Assembly: GCA_015680685.1 (NCBI GenBank)
Contig: MNCI01034769.1
Location: 1 to 64,000, forward strand
Length of the DNA stretch: 64,000 nucleotides
Source of the DNA: Gnetum montanum
Lineage: Eukaryota > Streptophyta > Gnetopsida > Gnetales > Gnetaceae
Reading direction: 5' to 3'
Within the stretch, counting starts at the first letter, position 1. Every line of letters starts with the position of its first letter. Positions 34,591-45,849 of this stretch are shown piece after piece. The notes under the pieces were generated by a model that was given only the letters and a program-made list of their open reading frames with translations, ran no database searches and was not told where the DNA came from. The position numbers and the translations under genes are program-made.

Positions 34591-36150
34591 TTATGTCTAA
34601 TGTGCTCCAATATAAGATATTGTAGAAAAATATGATCTTTATCTTCAATGCTATTTTAATTTGTACAATCTATCTTATGCTTTTATATATTTGATAAAAG
34701 TTTAGAAAATTAAAAAGTATCCATATAATAAAATAGATTTAATTTTAGCTAAAATAATATAATTATGTAGTACATGATTACATATCTATGGTCACAAATT
34801 ATTAATCCGTTCATATATGGTTATGATTTGCACATTAGTTATTGAAGTTGTGATTAGTTCTATATCACATATTGAAGTTTCCACCATTAATTTGGTCCTC
34901 CAATACCAATTGAGTTATATCCCTTCCCTTTACAAGAACTAACATGGTAACTATCTCATTTTAAACGTCAACCTCTAGACCAATGCTTAGCCGTCCAACC
35001 TGATTAAAACCCAAACATAGGTTAGGATAGCCATTTGGTTAGGGTAGATGATGTCTCCCTTTATGGCTTAACATGTGCGTTCAACTTTTTGGATGGGAAA
35101 AATAAGAATAGTGGCATTGACTCATGGTCTTTCATGAGTTTTCTTTATAACCAACCCATGGTCTTTCATGTTCCTTTTGAATATGAACCTAGCGTCCAAT
35201 CCATTCTTCACGGCTTCCTTTTTTTTTCATTCTCCATGCACTTTGACTCCCTATCGCTTCCTTTCCGTGCCCTTTAGACTTAAAGCAATCCGTAGGTAAG
35301 GCTGCATACCGTCAATCTATGTTTACGTGGGTCTTGGTGACACCACCTTTCATCATGGTATCATCCTCACCTCACGGTAATTTAATGCAAATGGACTTGA
35401 CGTTCAAGTTATCTTACCCATCTCAGTTTCGGAGGGTGAGAATGGATGCAGTAGAAGCAGTGAAGTCATGCATCCCTGATTCCCAAGGCTTTTCATGCGT
35501 ATATCAACATGTACAAATGCATAGTATTTTGACATCAGGAACGTAAGGTTTTGGACACATAGCGTATGACCTTTTGACATTGGAAATAAAGACAAATATC
35601 GTTACGCTTTCACTTCATAAACTGACGTTCACGAGACGCAGGATAAATAGAGATGGCAGATAGTGACCAGTATGAGATACAGAGAGTACCAGAGTAGCAG
35701 CACTATCATCAGAATTCATCATAAAATCAGAATTGTTATCAAAATGCGGGTCAAGCCAACATGTACAACAAGTTCCATGCAATAGAATACAATACAGTCA
35801 TGTAGAAGCAGATGCAGAGTAATGATGTTACAGGTCGTTCCAGTGCAGATGTGCAGCCCCTAACGTCACCCTTATACATGTATGTATCTGCAATGTTTCC
35901 ATAACTAATTCTATATTTATCACAGCAAATCAGTCAAGTACGTCAGTACACATTCTCATTCATGACGCAACGACGTACGCTGCATTATTTGCAGGAAATG
36001 TTGGGAAGGAGACAGACGTTGCAGCAGACGCAAACCCTAAGACACCAGCACAATTGCACAAAAGTGTAGAAACTGTTGATGAACACAGCAGAGCAGAGCA
36101 CAGCAGACCAGTATCACATGATGATTCATAAAAGAAGATTGGGGTCCAGA
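34591..36150. other. Intergenic DNA between copia remnant and P450 gene
   Basis: No gene or recognisable repeat. Base composition shifts from AT-rich to a more balanced mix after about 35,000. The part next to 36,150 should contain the 3' UTR of the P450 gene; I could not place a polyadenylation site with confidence. Confidence 0.5.
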
Positions 36151-39100
36151 TCAGAGCTCAGAGAGACTGGAGAGAGAATCCAGCGTGATTTGAGCTCCGA
36201 ACTGGGGCTGCAGGAACACCAGCGGAACGGGAGCATGCCTGTATGTGGGAGACAGATCAAAGCAGAAGCGCTGTAGAATCATGGCCAGCACAATCTTGGC
36301 CTGCAGGAGAGCAAAGTTCTGTCCCACGCAGATCCTGGGTCCCATGCCGAAAGGCATGAACGCCATTGGATGCTTTGCTGCCTTAGAAACCCCATCGCTG
36401 AATCTCTCTGGGTTGAATTGCTTGGAGGTTTCCCCCCACAGAGCTGGATCATGGTGTAGTGCTATGATGGGAAACAGCAGCTGCGTTCCTGCCGGTATGC
36501 TCAGATCTCCCAGCCTCGTGCTCTTGTAGGTTTGCCTTAGCAGTGCCACCACTGGTGGATACAGCCTTAGCGACTCATTCATGATCATCCCCATCTGCGA
36601 CAAGGAACACAGAAAGCAGGTTTAACATGATCCTTGTAAACTGAAACTGAATTTTGCCTGTTGGAGAAGGTGTTATGTGTTGGAGAATTTCTTTATATCT
36701 CAGGATAAATAGAATGTTGGCAAATTGAGTAAAATGCCGCAGACTGAAATTTAAGAATAGTTCAGGCGAACCTTGATCACCATAAACAGACAACGCAGTT
36801 TTGCCCCATTGGGTACCAGTTTAATGATTGACATAAGAAAACAAAGTTAAGTGTGACTAGATTTTGATTATTTCGAGTTAAATGATTCAGCAAATCAACT
36901 TGAATGATTATTAGGACGAAAAATGAGGAAAGGATGACCTGATGCGATTAATTACTGTGAAAGGATCCGAGGTGACAAAGACTAGTTGGACATATACGGC
37001 TATTGCAGGTACTCGGGTGGATGTCTTCTCAACCACAGTGGATTCATACTCTAGTTCCGGGAGCTGGCAAGGTATATCATTTCTGCAAGATATGTCAAAG
37101 CCTGTAGCAGGTTAGAGGCAAGCAAATACAGGCTTGTGATCATCCTTTCAAGGAATCAATCAAGCTATGCAATGATTTTGTGTCATTTTCAGCATTTCCA
37201 AAGCTCACAGTGAAATCACGCGAGACCCGCTTTAGACTAGCTCGGCAGCCCATGATGCCGCACAGATTCTAATGCATTGACCTGGGAAACAAGGAAATGC
37301 CGCAAAAACGACACCACATTCAAACTCTTCATGATGAATTCAGCGCATAAAAGGGGCCAAGATGAATGGGAATTGAGAACAATCCAAAAAGAGGGTATAA
37401 GTGATTAGTCACGTGGAACTGTACTGCACCACAAATTCAAAAAGTGAGCAGGGAATGTCGAATGCGTGAGGAAGCGAGGATGAGTTAGTCAGAAACGCGT
37501 GAGCTATGAGCTCATTGCTAAGTTCGAGTTTCAATCCTTCTGTTTAGAAGAAAAGTGGGCGAAGAATGCATGAACGGAACAATCATGATAGATGCACTGA
37601 AACTGAAATGACATATGACTTACAAGTTTGAGGTGAGGAAGTGTGTCTGGATTGGGGTCGCGGTTGCCGCAGACTGAGAGAACTTCGTTCCTGGCTTTGT
37701 GCTGCCATTTTGGATGCATAGCAAGCAGCACCACGGACCAGACTAGCAGGCACAGAGTTGTGTCATGGCCTGCAAAGAAGAATGTAAGACATTCATCTAT
37801 GATCTCCTCTGTGTTCATGCTCCGGAAGCCGGCCTTGGCAGCCTTGCGCATACAGTCCAGGCTGCTGCTGCTGCAACCAGTCATGAAGCTCAGAAGATCA
37901 TGAGGAACACATGATGAGGTTTGTTGCCGCTGTTGCTGTTGCCGCTTGTTCTCAATCAGCCTCGTGAGGGAGCTCCGGATCTGCTTTTGGAGGCGTTTCA
38001 TTTGTCTATTCCTGGCGGACGGCAGAAACCTGAGCAGCAGCACCAGAATTCGAATAAAGCACCACTGATTAATTATGATAGTGCAGCGCACAGGCGTAAA
38101 GTGCCTTTCGGCATTGGTTTTGCAAAAGCAAGCAGGGGCAGGATGTGGGTGAGGAGGATCTGAAAGCTAGGAATGAGCTGAGGACTTGTGGGATTGTGGC
38201 AGTGACTGGTTTTGAGAAATTTTTTCCCTTTTGTTTCAGTGGCTGTGCTGATGAACATCGCCAAAAAACTGACAAGTTTTGTATTCCCTCTGAGTTGACA
38301 TGTCCTGAAAAAATGATTGCAGGCCCCATAACTGATGTTGCTTGTCTTGGGCAATCAAGATCTGGGGTGATCTTGCTTTTGCAGTCAGTGAAATGATTAG
38401 GGCAACTTTAGCTTGATATCGGCACTTACATGGCAGGATTGTAAGAGGAGAAAAGAAATGTAAAGGAGGCTACTGAATCCGTTCCTTTCTGTTCTTTTTA
38501 GAACGTGATTAAAACAATGCTCACTGTGAAAAGGGCGATTTTTAAATGAAAAGAAATAAGATATGAAAGATCAGAGGAGAAGAGGACCAACTTACCAGTT
38601 TGCAAGAGAAAAGAATAAATTACGGGGCATCTCGGTGGCAAGAGTGGCCTGCTGTGCCTGCATGTCGAAGATGCGCTTGCCCTCTGCGTGCTCTCTGCCG
38701 AAGACAGTGTGAGCCAGTAACTCCTCTGTCAGGCACAGGAATTCCTTGCAAATTTCCATCTCTTTTGCGCCGCACCTGATACTCGCGTTCCACCTGTCTA
38801 ACATTTCAGACGTGCTTCCCACAATCTCTGGAATTAGCCCCTACTTCACGCAAGCAAGCAAGCAAGCAATCAATCCTGCCTATGTAACGATGCCTGTTCT
38901 GACATGCCTTTTTCAAAGTATCTACAACTACTTCAATGCAAAAATCAAACAAAATGTACTGGACAACAACCCATATTAGCCAATAACAAAATGTCACTCC
39001 ACTCACGCATAATAATCAACCAGTCATCATCAAAAAGTTGGCCTCATCAGCGAGAACCTTTTGCTCTGGCTGGAAACTGACTTTACTCAGAGGTTGGAAT

Positions 39101-40130
39101 GAGAATCAAGTTAGTTGCGGTAAAGTCTGTCTGGCTATCCTGAGGTGACGGACAGCAGGGACTGAGATTTTGTCACTACATGCCTTTCAGATATAAATAA
39201 AGATACTGACAAATGGTAGCAGCTACAAAAGGATCAGGTGTCAGGTAAGGGTGGGAGTGGCAATACCGAATTGCCAATGCAAAGTGCCATGACAACATAC
39301 AAAAATCTACTGCCTCTCCTCCAAGACCAGGCAAAGCAGGAAGCCTCTGTAAGCTGTTATGGATGCAATGGCAAATTTGCAATATAATGCAATTTTAAAC
39401 AAATTAAAACAATTCCTGACCTTGAGATGTTCGGCATGGAAAGCAGGGTTGATTATCCTTCGGTGGTGTGCCCATGGTTCTCCCTCCAAGCTGATGAGGC
39501 CATCCCCGTTCAAGTATTTCATCTGTTTGCTCTTTTTGTACATCCCTGACTTGTTGCAGAGCACTTCCCATATCATCTCTGGGTCTGTCACCGTCAGCCT
39601 GGGAGTTGTCCCGAACCAATGGATAAAGTTTTTCCCTGTCACAAAACACACAAAAAGCGTCAAATTTCTATGAAAAACAACACTGTTGCAGTCTGTTCCA
39701 TCGTCCAGGCCAAGATTCAGAGGAATCAAGGATGCTATTGCTAGTGGCAAAGCTACACCACCGATTCAAAAGACAGGAAATGAGTACTAATCAATCAATT
39801 GCAAGGATGAAAATAAATCTCATCATTATTTCATGAGAAACTTGGGAGGAGGAGCGAATCATCACCGTATGTCTGCGCCCAACAGTGGTAGAAAGGAAGT
39901 GCCCTGGGAATAATGTCGTGAGTGAGGACTGTAGCCTTGGACATGGCCTCATCTCTTATGTTATGCATGTCAAGCATGTTTCCATAGCCAATCTTATAAG
40001 GAGGTCCACTGATTCCCTGAGATTGAAACATCTTGCTTATCTGCATAGGTTTCCACCATATGCAAGCTCCAATTTTCACAACAGCAATCATCAATATCAA
40101 GAGCAGCAACCCCATAATCAGCACAGCCAT
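36151..40130 (-). CDS. Cytochrome P450, CYP72 clan, five exons
   Basis: Exons (high to low): 39866-40130, 39421-39635, 38596-38840, 37624-38029, 36151-36594. All four introns are GT-AG, and the join is 1575 nt, 524 residues, a normal P450 length. A hydrophobic N-terminal anchor (residues about 2-26) predicts the ER membrane. Seen in order: QGISGPPY near residue 38, the I-helix AGHDTT (328-333) for oxygen activation, the K-helix ESLR (384-387), the PERF motif NPERF, and the haem loop FGMGPRICVG with Cys466. No stop or frameshift. P450s of this clan add oxygen to hormones and terpenoids using electrons from a reductase; resemblance to CYP734/CYP721/CYP709 is my impression and the substrate is unknown. 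A Gln-rich tract (residues 272-278) is unusual. The start is the first Met, before the anchor. Confidence 0.93.
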
Positions 40131-42949
40131 TGCTTTGCTGCTATGCTACCGTCTCTTTCTCCTGCCCGCTTCTGTGCAGGTTCCTCTACACGCTATGGCT
40201 TACCCAAAACCCAGAAACGATTTTAGAGTTGGACCAACAGGAGAAGAAGAAGCAGCAGGATCAGGGAGAGTAGAAGCAGAAGAACCAGGAAGAGCCTCGC
40301 AGAACGAGCTCAGCAGGGCTTCATTCCCGCTCACCGATGAACATGAACATGAACATCCTGCCTCAGCGTCTGACTGCTGTTTTTAAATAAGCATCCCGGG
40401 GGCCGAGGCTCATGGAGAAGGCGAACACATTAAAGAATTTTTGGCCCGAATTCCCTAAAAACCGAGCATACGATCTATGGCCGCTGCTCCAGAAAACACA
40501 TTCCTATGTAGATGGAAAAAGAAGCAACAACAAGGGAGGAGGATGAGGATGAGGATGAGGAAAGAAGGTGGTGCAAAAATCAAGACAGAGAACAGGCAGA
40601 ACGCATATATTCTACAAGAACAATGCCAGTGCCTAATGCATGACAGGAGGAGGGCTTTTCATTTTGATTGAATTGGTCGAGACATGGGAAGCACAGGCGC
40701 GACACTCGTGCCTTTGTATGGGAACATGCAAATAATGCATCCGTTTTCGAGATATCTGCTGCAGGCTGCCCCTCCAACACCAGGCACTTTCATCAAATCA
40801 TGGACTCGCCCCACAAACCCACAAGGCACTTTGGCGAATGACAATGCCATTCCATTCCCTACTGCCCAGTGCCAGTGCCCCTGTCTGAGTGCAATTTGCA
40901 CCCACCAAATGACATGCACTGATTCTTCACACCTCTGCACCTAATCGATCAATCAATATAACTATAACACAGTCAATAATCCCACCATAATAATCCTTGT
41001 AACCCACACCAAACAAGCACCTAGGCCTACTGAATCACACAAAACAAGTTCAAACTATCGAGTCCCATTCTGCGAATTGCAAACGAGTTGCTCAAAACAA
41101 ATCTACAACTAAAGCACAGCCTGTTTTTCCCAATACTACTCATGACACAAAGCCTGATCCACTACTCAAACTCGACCGATGCGTCGGCTTAGCTTGTTTA
41201 TGTTGTTATGGGCCCATGACAAAACGGAAGCAAGCAAGGCCCTCTTTTATAGTTTCTACTCATGGAGAAATCCGATCCTGTGCAGGAGGAGGAGGGCTCT
41301 TTATTCCTCGCCGGTTAACAGCCTTTGCCCGGGCCTTAACCATCATTTTCCCCTTGGCCGGTGCGGTTTCATCCTCTCACCCTATTGATTTGTGTAAAGT
41401 AATGATTTTGGCGTGTCAGATTCACTTGTTTTACATGCTCTGGAAACAGTCCAGCAGCGCTGCATGTTGCGAGAGCCCCAAGCGATCTTGGGCCATATAA
41501 AAACAAAGCAGCCCAATTGGATGCTTATACTTGTGGGTTTGGGAAAAAATGGTCCAGGGACTGAGCCTCCGCTGGCTTTGGCAGCAACAGCAGCAGTAAC
41601 AGTACCATTAGCACTAGCACTAGCACAGTAGCAGTAGCAGTGCCAGCCAAAGATTTCCAATTTAACTACCTACCAAACTTCTTTCCGGAGGCCCCGTACA
41701 AGTACCCTCCAGAGGGCCCTGATTTTGACAAGAGATTAGCCCGTTACCAGTTTAGCTGGCTGTTGCTGCTGGTGGCTCTGAATTCTGAACCCCTGAATGC
41801 TGAATTCATTCATTTGTTTTTCTTGTGCTCTATCTCTCTGATTCTGGGGTTCTCTGGGTCCGCCGAGTTTTGGCTTTGCAGACAAGCCAAGCAAACGTTT
41901 TTTCCGGGGAGTTGTCAATTTTACTTTGCAAATACAAATCCAGACACACTTGCACTTCTATCGCACCCACACCGCTATCGCTGTCTGCGCCTGTTTATCC
42001 AAATCACGAGACGGGCGTGGACGACGTGGATGGAAAATAAAGGCAGATACCAGCCTAGCATTAGCGTTGCTATAAGCCTTTTCTGGGGCATAAGCATATA
42101 ATGCTTTTGAACAACCCTTATCCTGATTCGCCTGGCCGACCCTTTGGCTTTGCCTCAGGTTCTTATCGCTCTACTTTCCTTTGCTTTGCTTTCTTTTCTT
42201 TTACAAGGTTGAATCCGGGGGTCCATGTCTTTATGCCATTCCCAACAAGTTAAATATGCGTTTGACACGCACTCACTGCAATCCTGGTTCGCTGGCCTTT
42301 CACTGTGATATATCCATGATTTTGCCCACAAACGAGAATTCTTCGCAGCTAAGTCAATTAGCTAACATGGTCATGGATTCCTCGCCCGAGATGCCTGCCT
42401 CATCAGTACAAACATGATAAATTTTAGGTCTTTAGCCTATCTCAACTGACGTAGGAGAGATTTGCTTAGTTTCTAGCCAATGGAATTGATTGAGTAATGA
42501 ATAAGTTTTGGTTTTATAACCGGATGGGATTCCACCTGCATGTTGTCATGGCCCATAAGATGGTCAAATCCAAGGAGGTTAAGGCATATTTCATAGTCAA
42601 TTCTATGGAGAATCCGTATTTAACTTTTCGTTCGTCAAAATGGTACTAGACTCCTATGCCTCATATCCTTCACCTTTATCTCAATGCAGCAATTATTCTT
42701 ATTTTGAAACGGCTGAATGCTTACGGTGAATATTTTACGATTTTGGATCAAGCTTGGCATGTTTCGCATCCTTTGATTGACACTTGCAAGAGTTTTAAAC
42801 TGAAATTTTATTTATCCCTATTGGGTCTAGTCAAGTGGTGACTTATGGATATTTAAATATTCAATTTTTTTCGTAAAAGAAAGAACTAAGAGGCGATTAT
42901 GTTAACATGAGTTAAAGTTTAAAAAACTATACGATGATTGTGGCAACTA
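40131..42949. other. Upstream region of the P450 gene, no other gene seen
   Basis: GC-richer DNA with short simple repeats: GAGGAT units near 40,540-40,562 and CAG/TAG units at about 41,580-41,640. Open frames such as 41,640-42,101 have no recognisable domain and look accidental. From about 42,420 the DNA becomes AT-rich again. Confidence 0.5.
40382..40389 (-). promoter_or_regulatory. Possible TATA box of the P450 gene
   Basis: Minus-strand TATTTAAA lies about 250 nt before the start codon. It is a plausible core promoter only; no other element was recognised. Confidence 0.3.
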
Positions 42950-44378
42950 AAACAATAATGAATGAATGAATGAACTAAAGCTTTATTACATCACAAGACT
43001 CATAGGATCTATTGGACATATATTACATTTTTCATGACAAATAAAGATAGACTTTACAAATTGACCAAGCACCCATAGGGGCATCAAAAACAAATCATAT
43101 AGGCTTTTTGTTTTAACATTTTAATGTTGTCTCAAATGGGTAGTTATATCATAAGAAAGAAACACATGTAACTCATCTTCAAGGGCTCCTAATTTGCACA
43201 ACCTACAAATGTGCTCTTCTTGGGGGAGTTGAATCCATCTTCAACTTTCAATTCTAAGATGATAAGAACTTAAGCAAAGTTTGCTGATAGCAATATGATA
43301 CTTCATAGAAATAGCAATCGAGAGATAGTAAGCTTCTTCATCTAGTTTATTAGATCTAATATGATGTAAATAAAATTGCCTCTTACCTTTCACATTAGCC
43401 CACATCTATGTTAAATCCTTTTGCTTGAGTAGTTGGTGAATATGCTTAGGATTTTGTTGCACGTCCTTCCAAGAGATATTCCATTTTCTCAACCATTGTA
43501 TCCCCTAAAAATACCAACCATGGTCTCATGAATCTTCAAGAACTACTTTAGAGAATTTACCTTACCTTGAGTTATGCAAGCTATGAGTGTATATAATGAA
43601 TTGCCATAAGGCTTTTTCTTCTAAAAGTAATAAATCACATTCACATAATAACATTAAGTAATTTGTTTACATCTTCACCTTTAACTCATCGAGAAGAAAA
43701 GATTTTTGTACTCTTTCAATATTTTTCCAAAGTTTAGTATTGAGTCTAGGTCTCCAAACAACACATCTCCATGATATAATGGGATAGATGATAGTATGAA
43801 AATTTTGATTTTTGACCTTCCAAGCCTAAAGGCTTAAATCCTTGCACTTGTTTTTGAAAAGACACAAAACCTTGAAACCTCATACTATTTTTTCTTTGAT
43901 GCGCTTTTTTCACATGTAATTGTTCATATAAATGATATACAAATATTTATGACAATCCACTATTTACATATTAGTACCTCCAAAATGAAAGTTATAATGA
44001 TTATTTCTTGTACCTTAAATTATCAATTTGGATTTATCTTCATTCACTTGAAGACTAGATGAGTGAAAATAACTTTCTAAAAACATGCAACCTATTTTGC
44101 ATACCTTTTGCAATAGTAGAGATCAATGTAACATCATCTACACATAAAAGAAGATTCATTGCTTATCATGACTATCATTGCATCATCTACAAGATATCAT
44201 GACTATCTTGCTTGGTACACAACCATTCCTACATTTCATCAATAAAGATACCAAAGAGAGTTAGAGAAAGTAAAAAACCTTGCTTAACTGTAATTTTTCT
44301 TTGCATTATTATTTGTAATTTTAATAATCACTTTCTCATATAATCTTTGAATTACTGTAATCAAATCTAAAGGGAGGC
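42950..44378 (-). pseudogene. LINE (non-LTR retrotransposon), 3' part
   Basis: The minus strand shows the RT palm: TVKQGFLLSLTLFGIFIDEM (about 44,230-44,290) and the catalytic box LLCVDDVTLIST (about 44,120-44,155), where CVDD stands for YADD. Then comes the C-terminal segment LSSYHLRIES with a Cys/His motif CRLC...EDELH (about 43,160-43,300) typical of plant LINE proteins. RT would prime on nicked target DNA. The 3' end at about 42,950-42,975 has an AATAAA-like signal and a TTCA repeat tail. Stops and frameshifts show it is inactive. It is cut at 44,378 by element E; the upstream part is not recognisable on the far side of E. Confidence 0.82.
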
Positions 44379-44764
44379 TAATCAAACATGATATGTTGGA
44401 TATCTAAGTCATGTGAATACAATGAAGCATCATTTTTTCAAGTGTATCAATTAGCTAAGATATCATAGATGCTCTATCGTAGATGCTACATTGTATTTGT
44501 AATCTTAGCAAATAGTCAATGAGTGCCTACAATGTGGGTTTGAGTTAGTTGTATGACATCTTAGGGTGTTTTATTCGAGTGGCATTGTACTTGGATACAT
44601 TCCATGAATGGTAATAAGATTGAGATTGATTCATATTCATTGCAACACTCTGACTTATAATATATTTACTTTCAATGCAATGTACTTTCTATGTACTTAG
44701 TTAATATTTACATTTTATTGCACGTTAATTAATCGATAGAATGAGTGTGACTAGTTTTGAGCAT
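44379..44764 (+). repeat. 5' LTR of E, first part
   Basis: Relative to the 3' LTR and to A it lacks the stretch with the rest of the array and the TATA box (join near 44,490). It is cut at 44,764 by F and continues at 53,232. Confidence 0.78.
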
Positions 44765-45643
44765 TGATGAGTGGCGAGGTACCCCTACACTCAACCATAC
44801 GAATACAAGCATTCTCACGCGCGATCCGGTTGAACTCCGTAGATGGACTAGTTGTGGCACCTAGATAGTTAGCCTTAGGTCACAGTTCGCTGTCTTCCCA
44901 CCTGGACTAGTATTATATTTGTCACGTATGGTTTAGTCTAGAGTGAGGTGTATGATGTGTTCCTAATCTAACGCTACTCCTGAAAGTAGTGGAAAATAAT
45001 ATAACTAAGCTAAGCTAAGAGGGAAAGGGTAAGAGAGTCTAATCTAGCCTAAGTGCGATGAGCATCCGTTCCTTGATCATCCGTACACATCTTGGACCTC
45101 GTGCACGACTACCACTGGAATTACCAAGTGCAGATCCTAGGTATGCCACTGGGATACCAAGTAGTCACACTTAAATGCTCGTAATCAAGTCGTACTCATT
45201 CCGCGTTACTAGGAGATAAGGGTGAGAGAGAATATTAACTAGGAAAGCAATAAATAATAATTAAATAAATAAATAACAAAGTGAATGCTGCAATGATGAA
45301 GTAATCTTGATCTTTATTGACGACCATGTGCGTGTCCAAGTACGTCACACTCGAATAAAGAATGCCGTACAATTACATTCACCACACTGCGGGCAGACAC
45401 GGGAAAATAATCTATCTCTAGAGTGATCAAACTGCTAGAGCTTTGCTACTTCTATTATAGGATGATAAACAAGGGAGAGATGCTTCTTATTTATAGACAT
45501 TGCGGTAGACTACGATATCATGTACACGATATCGTAGGGGAAGACGTGATATGGCATACGCGATATCGCGGGGGATGCGATATCATGATGGACGTGATAT
45601 CGCATACGTGATATCGTAGCCTATGCGATATCACGTCCCATCA
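44765..45643 (-). repeat. 3' LTR of element F
   Basis: 879 bp. It ends in an array of GCGATATCGC-type palindromes at about 45,510-45,643, the longest in the window together with its 5' partner. Confidence 0.92.
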
Positions 45644-45656
45644 TACCCCCACGACT
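45644..45656 (-). other. Terminal polypurine tract of F
   Basis: Minus strand AGTCGTGGGGGTA next to the 3' LTR. It is the B/D tract with one transition. Confidence 0.75.
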
Positions 45657-45849
45657 GAATAAAAACTTGTCCTCAAGTTATAGTGATTACACAGTGGATA
45701 GGTATGGGATTATTAGATGGGGAAAACAAATGAAATGATGCTGTAGTGTGGGAAGACACAACACATAAAAATACTACAACTACAAAAATGTGGAACTCAT
45801 GTAGTTCCTGGTGGCGATGGCTCCTCCATGGGCTCTTTCCCTTTGTCAT

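Noticed and set aside
36245-36529. Plus-strand open frames across the P450 exons
   Set aside because: They are antisense to a gene with full motif and splice support and show no domain.
41640-42101. 153-codon plus-strand open frame upstream of the P450 gene
   Set aside because: No domain, low-complexity start in CAG/TAG repeats, and no sign of splice-linked neighbours.
45510-45643. Short palindromic repeats that might be read as a CRISPR array
   Set aside because: Units abut without unique spacers of constant length, lie at LTR starts, and the DNA is from a plant.
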